From positions 1 to 58,601 of the forward strand of contig CAKPWR010000007.1 in NCBI GenBank assembly GCA_934196725.1: a DNA stretch of 58,601 bases, read 5' to 3'. The notes beneath the pieces are model-generated. The model was not told where the DNA came from and searched no databases. It saw only the letters and a program-made list of their open reading frames with translations. This document shows, in pieces, positions 42,109 through 50,220 of the stretch; position 1 is the stretch's first letter; each line of letters opens with the position of its first letter. Source of the DNA: an uncultured Prevotella sp. (GTDB taxonomy: Bacteria; Bacteroidota; Bacteroidia; Bacteroidales; Bacteroidaceae). Made by a program: the position numbers and the translations under genes.

Positions 42109-43206
42109 ATGACATTATATCCGAAATTAATAGAAGAGGCTCTTGCTACGGTCATCTATCCTGGCACGAAGAAGAACCTCATAGAGAGCGAGATGCTGGC
42201 TGATACTCCAAGCATCAATGGTATGAAGGTGAAGGTGGTTTTGCTCTTCCCTCGTGATACTGATCCTTTCCTGAAGAGTACCGTGAAGGCGGCTGAGGCT
42301 GCCATCCATTATCACATCTCCAAGGAGGTTGAGGTTGAGATTGTTACCGAATTCAAGTCGGCTCCTCGTCCTGAGGTTGGCAAGATGCTGCCACAGGTGA
42401 AGAACGTCATCGCTGTAAGCTCTGGTAAGGGTGGAGTAGGCAAGAGTACGGTTTCTGCCAATCTCGCCATTGCCCTGGCTAAGCTGGGCTATAAGGTGGG
42501 TTTGCTCGATACTGATATCTTCGGTCCTTCCATGCCTAAGATGTTCGGTGTTGAGGAGGAGCGTCCTTATTCTGTTCACAAGGACGGCAGAGACCTCATC
42601 GAACCTATCGAGAAATATGGCGTAAAGCTCCTGAGTATCGGCTTCTTCGTAAGTCCTACCACGGCTACCTTATGGCGTGGAGGTATGGCTTGCTCAGCCT
42701 TGAAGCAGCTGATAGCTGATGCTGACTGGGGTGAGTTGGATTACTTCATCCTTGATACTCCTCCTGGCACGAGCGATATTCATCTTACTCTGCTCCAGAC
42801 GCTTGCCATCACGGGTGCGGTTATCGTAAGTACTCCTCAGCAGGTGGCTCTGGCTGATGCCAGAAAGGGTATTGACATGTATCAGAACGACAAGGTGAAC
42901 GTGCCAATCCTCGGTCTTATCGAGAACATGGCTTACTTTACTCCTGCTGAGTTGCCTGAGAACAAGTATTATATCTTCGGTAAAGAGGGCTGCAAGAACC
43001 TCGCCAAGGAGATGAACGTGCCATTGCTTGCCCAGATTCCTATCGTGCAGAGCATCTGCGAGGGTGGTGATGATGGTGCGCCTGCTGCGACCAAGGTAGA
43101 TTCCATCACCGGTCAGGCTTTCCTCAGCCTTGCCCAGAGCATCGTGACGGTAGTGAACCGCAGAAATGCGGAGAAGGCTCCAACCAAGATTGTTAGTACA
43201 CACTAA
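42109..43206 (+). CDS. Mrp/ApbC/NBP35 family Fe-S carrier ATPase
   Basis: A 365-residue protein with an N-terminal MIP18/DUF59-like domain (about 1-85) and a P-loop ATPase domain (about 95-340): Walker A VSSGKGGVGKSTVSANLA, switch GLLDTDIFGPSMPKMF, and ILDTPPGTSDIHLT. It is the family that assembles or carries 4Fe-4S clusters to apoproteins. The CxxC pair often found near the C-terminus of Mrp proteins is absent here (ENMAYFTPAELPENKYYIFG), with a single Cys after it (GKEGCKN). Monocistronic: own promoter, terminator at 43240-43280. Confidence 0.92.
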   Translation: MTLYPKLIEEALATVIYPGTKKNLIESEMLADTPSINGMKVKVVLLFPRDTDPFLKSTVKAAEAAIHYHISKEVEVEIVTEFKSAPRPEVGKMLPQVKNVIAVSSGKGGVGKSTVSANLAIALAKLGYKVGLLDTDIFGPSMPKMFGVEEERPYSVHKDGRDLIEPIEKYGVKLLSIGFFVSPTTATLWRGGMACSALKQLIADADWGELDYFILDTPPGTSDIHLTLLQTLAITGAVIVSTPQQVALADARKGIDMYQNDKVNVPILGLIENMAYFTPAELPENKYYIFGKEGCKNLAKEMNVPLLAQIPIVQSICEGGDDGAPAATKVDSITGQAFLSLAQSIVTVVNRRNAEKAPTKIVSTH

Positions 43207-43239
43207 TAAATAACCTATTCGATAAGGTTATAAAATAAA

Positions 43240-43280
43240 AAAGCTAGGATTGCCCGCAAGCAGTCCTAGCTTTATTATTT
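43240..43280 (+). terminator. Terminator of the Mrp/ApbC gene
   Basis: AAAGCTAGGA pairs perfectly with TCCTAGCTTT (43264-43273), loop of 14 nt, then T-rich sequence. Confidence 0.85.
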
Positions 43281-43286
43281 ATCAGA

Positions 43287-43590
43287 GAAGTTAACAGGTT
43301 AACAGTTAACAGCTGTTTTTGCATGGTCACTCCTGGCGTCCTGCCGGATTTGCAATCCGGCATTAAAAAATGTCCTGACCTATTTAGGCTCTGCGGATTT
43401 GCAATCCGCAGCAAAGGAGTATGCTTTACCTTATGTTGGGGGATTGTAAATCCCCCGGTTTTAATAGGGCGAACCTTTTTTTTACGGCGGATTTCAAATC
43501 CGCCGGGACGCCTGGCGGGGTTGCGCTCTTGACACACCCTCTTTTTTCTCAGGGGTTAACAGGTTAACAGTTAACAGTCGTTTTTTGCAT
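43287..43590. repeat. Palindrome cluster bracketed by GTTAAC direct repeats
   Basis: Two direct copies of GTTAACAGGTTAACAGTTAACAG with a TTTTTTGCATGGT tail (43291-43328 and 43556-43595) enclose four different palindromes: GCCGGATT-TGC-AATCCGGC, CTGCGGATT-TGC-AATCCGCAG, GGGGGATTGTAAATCCCCC and GGCGGATTTCAAATCCGCC. The inner bases resemble the units at 37282-37555. There is no gene in 43207-43652. Confidence 0.9.
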
Positions 43591-43605
43591 GGTTCCTCCC
43601 CCGAA

Positions 43606-43652
43606 ATTATGAATTATACATTATGAATTGTACATTATTAATTATACATTAT
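43606..43652. repeat. AT-rich junction repeat
   Basis: Copies of ATTATACATTATGAATTGTACATTA and related units, inverse of 2166-2248; they encode the last residues, IVNNVQ, of the ABC permease. Confidence 0.75.
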
Positions 43653-44918
43653 TCATTGTACATTATTAACGATTTCTTCCGCCTCATCCTCTTCTTCTGC
43701 GACTTCGGCAGTAAGATTTGCCTTGAGTCTTGCTGAGCGCAACTGCTGCCTGAAAACCAGGCAGGTAGCTAGAAAATAGACACCCGTCTGTATCCAGAGC
43801 GCCCTGAATTCCGGGAGAATATCAGCAAGAGATGCTCCCATACTGCTGATTCTGAGGAATCCCCGGATGCCGAAAGTAGATGGGAAAACCCATGAAAAAC
43901 CTTGCCAAAAGCCCGGAATATTGCTCTGTGGCCATGAAATTCCCGTCATAAAAAGCAATGGAACGGAGGTAAATACCACCAGAAGCATCACATTTTCACG
44001 ATATCTTACCAGACATGACAGCATCAAACCGAAGAAAACGCACGACAGAATGTATGGCAAGAGGAAACCAAGAATGGTGGTCCACGTTACCATGCTGACA
44101 AATCCAAAAAGTTTCGGAACTACCAGCGTAAGATACATTCCCATCACGGCATAAACCATGAAATAAACCATCGCCTTACCGAAAACGATGCGGAAAATAC
44201 CGCCATAATGCTTGCTGACCGGTATTAATTCGCGATTTCTGTTCAATTCTCTTGATGTTCCTGCCGCCATTCCGATGCCCAACAGCATGGTTTGCTGCAG
44301 AATCAGCACCAGAACACCCGGAAGAATCGCATTTCCGTATCCCACGGTGGTATTGAAAATCGGAACCTCATCGAAAGCCAGCGGCTCGGTGGTAATCTCA
44401 TCGTCTCTATCCGTGAATCCGCCACCTTTCGAAATCTGAATGCCCGAATTGATATGGCTTGCCACGCCCTGCGCCGTCTGATAAATCGCCTTATAGGTAA
44501 GCATCAGACTCATATCGCAATAAACGCCTACATGCGCCTGTTCGCCACGATTCAGCTTGGTGTCGAAGTCGGCAGGAATATAGATGATTCCATGCACAGC
44601 CTGCTTCTGTACCAGCTGTTTCGCCTCATCAAGACTGTTGCAGTAATAGGTGGCCTTGGCATCAGGAGAGGCATCGTAATCCCGGATAAACTCGCGGGAA
44701 GTATGGCTGTGGCTGAGGTCGACAATCGCCGTATCCACCTCTCTCACTACCTCGTTGTTGTAAATCCACGAGTAGAGAAGCGGATAACCCAGCGGCACCA
44801 GGATGCAGAAGATGAGCACACCCTCATCACGGAACACATTGCGCATTTCCGTCTTCCAGATGAAGCACATGTCCCAGATACCATTGATAATCTTATATAG
44901 TAAACTACTTTTTAACAT
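43653..44918 (-). CDS. ABC-2 type permease (efflux operon, second permease)
   Basis: A 421-residue permease of the YhhJ/YbhR type: a first membrane helix (about 33-52, GVLIFCILVPLGYPLLYSWI), a large periplasmic domain (about 55-210), then five helices (about 215-400). The periplasmic part includes ADFDTKLNRGEQAHVGVYCDMSLM. No ATP-binding gene is in the operon, so the ABC ATPase must be elsewhere or the family works without one in this arrangement. The acidic tail EEDEAEEIVNNVQ is partly repeat-encoded. The start lies next to a GTTCAAAGT-type repeat (MLKSS). Confidence 0.85.
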   Translation of the reverse strand: MLKSSLLYKIINGIWDMCFIWKTEMRNVFRDEGVLIFCILVPLGYPLLYSWIYNNEVVREVDTAIVDLSHSHTSREFIRDYDASPDAKATYYCNSLDEAKQLVQKQAVHGIIYIPADFDTKLNRGEQAHVGVYCDMSLMLTYKAIYQTAQGVASHINSGIQISKGGGFTDRDDEITTEPLAFDEVPIFNTTVGYGNAILPGVLVLILQQTMLLGIGMAAGTSRELNRNRELIPVSKHYGGIFRIVFGKAMVYFMVYAVMGMYLTLVVPKLFGFVSMVTWTTILGFLLPYILSCVFFGLMLSCLVRYRENVMLLVVFTSVPLLFMTGISWPQSNIPGFWQGFSWVFPSTFGIRGFLRISSMGASLADILPEFRALWIQTGVYFLATCLVFRQQLRSARLKANLTAEVAEEEDEAEEIVNNVQ

Positions 44919-45015
44919 TGAACTCTTTAACTTTGAACTTTGAACATTGAACTTTGAACTTTATGATTAGTAAAGCTGTTGAATTCTTCGTTCTTCACTC
45001 TTCACTCTTCACTTT
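44917..45015. repeat. GTTCAAAGT/GAAGAGTGAAGA junction repeat
   Basis: ACTTTGAACATTGAACTTTGAAC, TTATGATTAGTAAAGCTGTTGAATTC, then three CTTCACT units, between the two permease genes; it matches 32403-32520 closely in the same orientation. Confidence 0.85.
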
Positions 45016-45016
45016 C

Positions 45017-46180
45017 CTACGGCAGGTACTTGTAAACCAGCATTGCCTTCTTGATGTTCCAGATAGTGAGCATTGGCAGGGCACAGAAGAGCACCATCGC
45101 ACCCCAGTGCAATACTGCATCGCTCATCGGGAAACCATTGAAGATGTTCATCTGGTAAATCATGTAGTAATGGCGCATTGGGAAGAGCTGACCGATGGCC
45201 TGTATCGGCGAATCCATGGCGAAGAGCGGATAGGTGGCTCCGCAGATGGAGAAACTAACCACGCCCCACAATGAACAGATACTCATCGACATACGAAGCG
45301 AAGGCATCAGTCCGAAGGCAAAAATTCCAAAACACTGACAGGATAATACGCTCAGAACGCCCAGCAGGATGATAGGAAGCGCACCGCCCGGATGAGGGAA
45401 ATCCAATACATAATAGATATAGAATTCGAACAGCAGGAAGATGCTCAGGAAGATGAGCGTCTGAGGCAACATCTTGCCGGCGATGGCGAGATAAGGATTG
45501 TTGTTCGCCATTCGCATCCAGTCCCTGGCACGGTTGAACTTCAACTCCGTTCCTATAGAATAAGGTGTAATCAGGAAGATGAAGAGCATGATGAGTCCCG
45601 GTACCATCACCGTGGAGAGATAGTAGTTGTAGTTGGCGTATGGATTGCCTATCATGTGCAAATCTACGGCAATCGGCTGCAGAAAGGTCATGATTTCATC
45701 ATTCGTCTTTCCCAATGCCGAAAGCTTCGCCATTCCTGCCGCTGCTCCTCCCAGGGTAGAAATGGTCTTCAAGTCGCGGAAGAGCAGGGAGCCTGCCGCC
45801 AGCGACACGCTGCTGTAGTAGAAGGAAATCTTAGGCTGTTTCTGAGCCATCAATCCTGCCTCTGTTCCGTTAGGAATCACCATGAAGGCATAGATTTCGT
45901 TCTTCTGGATAGCATGTCTTGCCTCAGCGATGTTCTCGTAATGCGAAACCACCTTGGTGGTCTGGAAGGCATCGAGCTTATGCACCAGCTGGCGGGAGGT
46001 AGCCGAGTTGTCCTGGTCAACGATGCCCACAGGCATGTCCGTAGGCACACCTCCCTGCATCAGGGTAGTGAAGAAAATCACCACCACGATGGGGAAGATG
46101 ACCATGCAGAAGAGATAGATGGGATTCTTCCACATGATGCCACATTCTCTGAGGGCTATATGATATAATTTCTTGAACAT
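45017..46180 (-). CDS. ABC-2 type permease (efflux operon, first permease)
   Basis: A 387-residue permease with the same layout as its neighbour: a first membrane helix (about 21-41, YLFCMVIFPIVVVIFFTTLM), a periplasmic domain (about 45-190, including AEARHAIQKNEIYAFMVIPNG), and five C-terminal helices. The two permeases are related and would form a heterodimer. It begins MFKKLYHIALRE; the ATGTTCAAG resembles the GTTCAAAG repeat lying just upstream. The hlyD-like gene ends 88 bp upstream. Confidence 0.85.
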   Translation of the reverse strand: MFKKLYHIALRECGIMWKNPIYLFCMVIFPIVVVIFFTTLMQGGVPTDMPVGIVDQDNSATSRQLVHKLDAFQTTKVVSHYENIAEARHAIQKNEIYAFMVIPNGTEAGLMAQKQPKISFYYSSVSLAAGSLLFRDLKTISTLGGAAAGMAKLSALGKTNDEIMTFLQPIAVDLHMIGNPYANYNYYLSTVMVPGLIMLFIFLITPYSIGTELKFNRARDWMRMANNNPYLAIAGKMLPQTLIFLSIFLLFEFYIYYVLDFPHPGGALPIILLGVLSVLSCQCFGIFAFGLMPSLRMSMSICSLWGVVSFSICGATYPLFAMDSPIQAIGQLFPMRHYYMIYQMNIFNGFPMSDAVLHWGAMVLFCALPMLTIWNIKKAMLVYKYLP

Positions 46181-46186
46181 ACTTTA

Positions 46187-46275
46187 AAGGTTGAACTTTG
46201 AACAGAACGAACAGCAAGGATTTTATTTAATAAAACAATTGAATTCTTCACTCTTCGTTCTTCACTCTTCACTTT
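46187..46275. repeat. GTTCAAAGT/GAAGAGTGAAGA junction repeat
   Basis: AGGTTGAACTTTGAACAGAAC, TTGAATTCTTCACTCTTCG, TTCTTCACTCTTCACTTTA. The stop codon of the HlyD-type gene (TGA) falls in its AAGTGAAGAG unit. Confidence 0.8.
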
Positions 46276-47252
46276 ATTATCAAAGACATTCCCGGACGCA
46301 ATCCTTCGAGCTTGGTGATAGGACGGGCCTTCACCTCGAAAGTCTTGCGGTCGTAATCGCCATTGTCCTTGGTTGCCTTCCAGGTAGCGTAAGAGCCCTG
46401 GTCTTTCAGGTAGTAAACCTTCATCTTGATTTCCTTGTTGAAGGCTGGAACGAAAGCGGTGAACTCATCTCCCTTGTTCAAACCCTGGAGATGATCCTCG
46501 CGGACATTGAAGGTTCCCCACATATCGCTCATGATAGAGATGCTCATGATAGGAGAACCAAGCCCCACCAGCTCGCCTACCTTTGGATAGACGTTGCTTA
46601 CCTCGCCTTCGCACTGGGCAATCTGAACAGTCTCCTTCAGGAGATTCTTCACTACATCCACAGCGCTCTTCGAAGCCTGGGTGTTGTTGGCAGCCATGCG
46701 CTTCTCTTGCTCACGTGCTCCGTTCTTAGCCATTTCATACTGGCTCTTGGCTGCAGCCACCTGAGCCTCTGTTGCCTTGTAGGCAGCGAAAGCCTCATCG
46801 CGCTTCTGACCGCTGATGACGCCCTCGTTGTAGAGGTTCTGCATGCGGTCGTAGGTCTTCTTGGCTATGGTTGCAGCAGCTTCTGCCTGCTGAACCAGCT
46901 GATAAGCACCCTGAATCTGCTCCTTGCGTGCACCGGCATCTGTTAAATCCTTCATAGCCTCGGCTGCCGCATTGGTAGCCTGAAGCATCTGCTCCTGCGA
47001 TTTCATCTCAGGAACTTCGAGGATGGCGAGAGTATCGCCTACGTGAACATAGTCGCCCTCCTTCACTCTCAATTCTACTATACGGCCAGGCAACTTGCAG
47101 GATACTCTGTATTCTGAAACTTCTACCTCGCCCTGGATGGTGTCGTCTTTCTGTTCCAAGGTAAAGAAACCGATGACGCCCACTAGGATAACTACCGCCG
47201 TAAATCCGATGACAGCGAGTAATATGTTGTTATGCTGTGATTTCTTAGACAT
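46269..47252 (-). CDS. HlyD family periplasmic adaptor (membrane fusion protein)
   Basis: A 327-residue adaptor: one membrane helix (about 9-29), a biotinyl-lipoyl-like domain (VSEYRVSCKLPGRIVELRVKEGDYVHVGDTLAIL), a long alpha-helical hairpin (about 78-200, Ala/Glu/Gln-rich), and a C-terminal beta-barrel (about 215-325). It bridges the permeases and the TolC-type outer membrane channel. The order TolC-HlyD-permease-permease reads leftward as one operon. Confidence 0.9.
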   Translation of the reverse strand: MSKKSQHNNILLAVIGFTAVVILVGVIGFFTLEQKDDTIQGEVEVSEYRVSCKLPGRIVELRVKEGDYVHVGDTLAILEVPEMKSQEQMLQATNAAAEAMKDLTDAGARKEQIQGAYQLVQQAEAAATIAKKTYDRMQNLYNEGVISGQKRDEAFAAYKATEAQVAAAKSQYEMAKNGAREQEKRMAANNTQASKSAVDVVKNLLKETVQIAQCEGEVSNVYPKVGELVGLGSPIMSISIMSDMWGTFNVREDHLQGLNKGDEFTAFVPAFNKEIKMKVYYLKDQGSYATWKATKDNGDYDRKTFEVKARPITKLEGLRPGMSLIIK

Positions 47253-47375
47253 ATTTTTTCTGTTTTTTATTTTATGTTTTGAAAATATTGATTATAGAGA
47301 AGAAAATGAAATCCTTCCCCTCTGAGCCACCGTTGAATCCGATTCCATCGGATTCCCTCCCCAGAGAAGCCCCCG

Positions 47376-48884
47376 TTATTGCAGGATACCGAGCGCCTTG
47401 TTAAGCCCAACCTGTGTCAGCTTCACGTCGATTTCGGCGTCAATCTTCTGGCTCTGAGCCTGCTGCCAGGCAGTCTGTGCAGCCATCACATCAGTAACCT
47501 CCATTACGCCTTCCTTGAATCCGAGGTTTGCGCATCTGAGGTTTTCCTCAGCACTGGCAATGTTTCGCATCGCCATATTGAGCTTCTTCTGAGCTTCCTT
47601 CACCTTGAACTGGTTCTGGGCAATCTGCAGGTGAATCTTCTCGCGCGTATCATCCAGGTTCATCTGGGCGATGTTGGTGGTTGCCTTCGATGCTCTCACC
47701 TTATAGGCGCAGTCAAACCAGTTCCATACAGGCACCTGTACGATGATTCCTACGTTCCATACTCCCGTGAATTTCTTCTGGAATCCATTGAAAACATTAG
47801 GATTTGAAATGGTGTAGCCACCGGTCAGAGCTACATGAGGCATGTAGATAGCTCTCACCAGATTGGTAGCCTGCTTGGAAATGTCGAGCGCATTCTGGAG
47901 CATTCTCAACTCCGGACGGGTATTCATTGCCGAATCGGCAGCTGCAACTCTTTGCTGTTCTGTGTCGATAGGTGTTCCCGAAAGCGCCAAGCTCTCCTTG
48001 TCTTCATCGGCAAGCGTGATTTCCTGATTCATCGGGATTCCGCAGAGCTGGCAGAGAAGCATCTTTGAAAGCGCCAACCCGTCTTCTGCCTGTGTCATCT
48101 TCATCTCAGCCTCGTTCACCTTTACGTCCACCTTCAAGCCGTCAGCCTTCGTAGCAACGCCCTGCTTGATCATCTTGTGAACATCATCATTGAGTTTCTG
48201 TACCAGGTCGCGATAACTGGTGGCAAGCTTATGTTTCTGTTTGAGCGAAACTGCCAGCCAGTAAGCCTGGTCGATGGCGTAGAGAGTCTGCTGTGTCTGA
48301 TGATCCAGATCGTTCTCTGCTATTTCTTCTCCGATGTCAGCAATCTTGTTGGCGGCAATGATAGCACCGCCCATATAGATAGGCTGTCTTACCATCACGC
48401 TTCCTGCCCACATGTTTCGGGTGTCAGTTCGGAATGCATCAACCACATTTTGTCCGATAGCATTGCCCTGCTGCTGGACTGGAGCTAATTTATCAGAGAG
48501 CAAGCCTCCTATCTTCTGTGCCTGTTCTGGCGTCAGGATGCCCTGACCTACCAGTTGTCCCATCAGATCGCTGGCATTTCCCGAGATTCCTCCTGCCAGG
48601 GTGGAACCCAAATTGCTGAATGCTGCTTTCTGATCACTGTTCAGCAGGGAAATCTCTTTGCTGAACCATTCATATCCTCCCAAGGCGTCCACCTTAGGCA
48701 AGTATTTCGTGCGTGCCGATTTCTTCAGATTATACGCCACGTCTTTCTTGAGCTTCGAGGCATTGATCTGCTTGTTGTTGCGCAGAGCCATAGCACGGCA
48801 ACTGTCGAGACTTAACGCTTGCGCTTGTGCCCCGGCAGGAATCAATGCTCCCATCAGCATGAAAATAGTTATTATTTTTTTCAT
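47376..48884 (-). CDS. TolC family outer membrane efflux protein
   Basis: A 502-residue outer membrane channel: signal peptide (about residues 1-22), then the two repeated OEP helical domains, from LSLDSCRAMALRNNKQINASKLKKD and from TRPELRMLQNALDISKQATNLVRAIYMPHV. It ends with a helix VKLTQVGLNKALGIL. A Gly/Gln-rich insert at about 90-150 (SGNASDLMGQLVGQGILTPE) is longer than in E. coli TolC. First gene of the efflux operon; a consensus promoter is at 48914-48943. Confidence 0.92.
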   Translation of the reverse strand: MKKIITIFMLMGALIPAGAQAQALSLDSCRAMALRNNKQINASKLKKDVAYNLKKSARTKYLPKVDALGGYEWFSKEISLLNSDQKAAFSNLGSTLAGGISGNASDLMGQLVGQGILTPEQAQKIGGLLSDKLAPVQQQGNAIGQNVVDAFRTDTRNMWAGSVMVRQPIYMGGAIIAANKIADIGEEIAENDLDHQTQQTLYAIDQAYWLAVSLKQKHKLATSYRDLVQKLNDDVHKMIKQGVATKADGLKVDVKVNEAEMKMTQAEDGLALSKMLLCQLCGIPMNQEITLADEDKESLALSGTPIDTEQQRVAAADSAMNTRPELRMLQNALDISKQATNLVRAIYMPHVALTGGYTISNPNVFNGFQKKFTGVWNVGIIVQVPVWNWFDCAYKVRASKATTNIAQMNLDDTREKIHLQIAQNQFKVKEAQKKLNMAMRNIASAEENLRCANLGFKEGVMEVTDVMAAQTAWQQAQSQKIDAEIDVKLTQVGLNKALGILQ

Positions 48885-48913
48885 CCTTATATAATATTAT
48901 ATAATATCGGATG

Positions 48914-48943
48914 CAAAATTATCGAATTATTCTTAAATATCAA
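48914..48943 (-). promoter_or_regulatory. Promoter of the tolC-type efflux operon
   Basis: On the minus strand TTG, 19 nt, TAATTTTG, 30 bp before the start codon. Confidence 0.75.
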
Positions 48944-48995
48944 AGAAAATTTATTTATCAAATCTTTAAGAATTGAAAAAAAACTTATATTGTGG

Positions 48996-49047
48996 AAAAA
49001 AGGAACATACATCATTATTTTCATACTATGATGTATGTTGCCTTTTC
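48996..49047 (-). terminator. Terminator of the fimbrial lipoprotein gene
   Basis: On the minus strand AAGGCAACATACATCAT pairs with ATGATGTATGTTCCTT, then T5. Confidence 0.85.
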
Positions 49048-49067
49048 TAAATTTATATTCTATAACA

Positions 49068-49976
49068 TTAAAAATGTACCGTAATTTCTTCGCCCCAGTC
49101 ATCATCTACCGTGAAACCGATGCTTTGACCGTCATTTCCGTCTGTTCCTCCTCCAGAAGACTTGCTGAGAGATATTTCGGCTTTCGTTATTTCGTTTCTT
49201 TTCATCTTGATACCCGATTTCTCGTAGTTCTTGATGGGTTGCCCATCAGCATCCAGAATGCTGATAGTCATCTTGATACCTTTGTTCTCTTCATGAGGGA
49301 AAGTAAATACTTCGAAGTCCTTGTTGTTGTCTTTAAAACTGAACAGTTCTGTCTGGCGACTGTTCACGCATCCGTATCCTGAGGTTGCATCCAGCGTGCT
49401 GCTTCCTCCAGTATAATAAAATTTGATGCTTTTCATCTCTTCCGGAATTGTTTCGTCGGTAATGTGAAGCCTGAAGGCAGCGACGGCTCGCTGCAGTTTT
49501 ACGTCTGCTGCAATCTTGTCATCTTTTACGGTCAATTTACCATAGTAATAAAAAGTATCTGTGAGCTTGTTGCTAGTAAATTTTACCTTCTCTGGAACGG
49601 TCATCGTACAGTTGCCTTTGCCGTTGTGGGCAATGACGACGAGTCTGTATTCGCCTTCGTCCAGGCTGAATCTGGCAATACCGAAATTGTCGTCATCGGC
49701 CGATTGGTTGATGGATTCGATTTTCTCTTCACCATCAAAGACCACAAAGGAAACCTTGGAACAGACATCCTTGAGGGCTGTTCCTGAAGTTGCAGCCTTG
49801 GTAACTTCTCCGATTGTGTGGTTCTGAACTTGGTGTATGCGCACCGTTACATTGGCGTTTGCGTCATGTGTTGAGCTTTGGCCCGATTCATCGAGAGAAA
49901 ACTTTTCGCATGAAGTAAGCGTCGCTACTAGCACCAACATGATGGCTGCCAATAATTTGTAGCATTCCTTCTTCAT
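49068..49976 (-). CDS. FimB/Mfa2 family fimbrial subunit lipoprotein
   Basis: A 302-residue lipoprotein (lipobox LTSC, Cys 23) with two beta-rich domains matching the Mfa2/FimB family. VTVRIHQVQNHTIGEV opens the first, FVVFDGEEKIESINQS and EGEYRLVVIAHNG follow, then LQRAVAAFRLHITDE. The second domain includes EVFTFPHEENKGIKMTISILD and ends WGEEITVHF. In P. gingivalis such proteins anchor and terminate fimbriae at the cell surface. No other fimbrial genes are near, so its shaft partner is elsewhere or it acts alone. Own promoter at 50047-50077. Confidence 0.85.
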   Translation of the reverse strand: MKKECYKLLAAIMLVLVATLTSCEKFSLDESGQSSTHDANANVTVRIHQVQNHTIGEVTKAATSGTALKDVCSKVSFVVFDGEEKIESINQSADDDNFGIARFSLDEGEYRLVVIAHNGKGNCTMTVPEKVKFTSNKLTDTFYYYGKLTVKDDKIAADVKLQRAVAAFRLHITDETIPEEMKSIKFYYTGGSSTLDATSGYGCVNSRQTELFSFKDNNKDFEVFTFPHEENKGIKMTISILDADGQPIKNYEKSGIKMKRNEITKAEISLSKSSGGGTDGNDGQSIGFTVDDDWGEEITVHF

Positions 49977-50046
49977 TGTTTTCTGTTAGTTAGGTTTCTT
50001 CCTTTTACATGAATCAAGAATTTTTCTTGTGTAAGGAAGTCAATCG

Positions 50047-50077
50047 CAAATTTACATTTTTTATTTGATGGCTGCAA
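50047..50077 (-). promoter_or_regulatory. Promoter of the fimbrial lipoprotein gene
   Basis: On the minus strand TTG, 20 nt, TAAATTTG, 71 bp before the start. Confidence 0.75.
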
Positions 50078-50105
50078 GTAAATTCAAATAAATCTTTATT
50101 TTTTT

Positions 50106-50135
50106 TGTGAATTATCCGATTTTTTGTAATTTTGC
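50106..50135 (+). promoter_or_regulatory. Promoter of the HAD phosphatase gene
   Basis: TTG (50106-50108), 19 nt, TAATTTTG (50128-50135). Confidence 0.75.
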
Positions 50136-50220
50136 ACCCGATAATGAGTGGTTTTTTATGATTACACCTAATTATATATATAACATTATTATATTATAGA
50201 GGAAATAAATTGTATGATAT

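Noticed and set aside
37282..43595. CRISPR array
   Set aside because: The palindromic units differ in spacing and sequence, lack unique spacers of constant length, and no cas genes are present.
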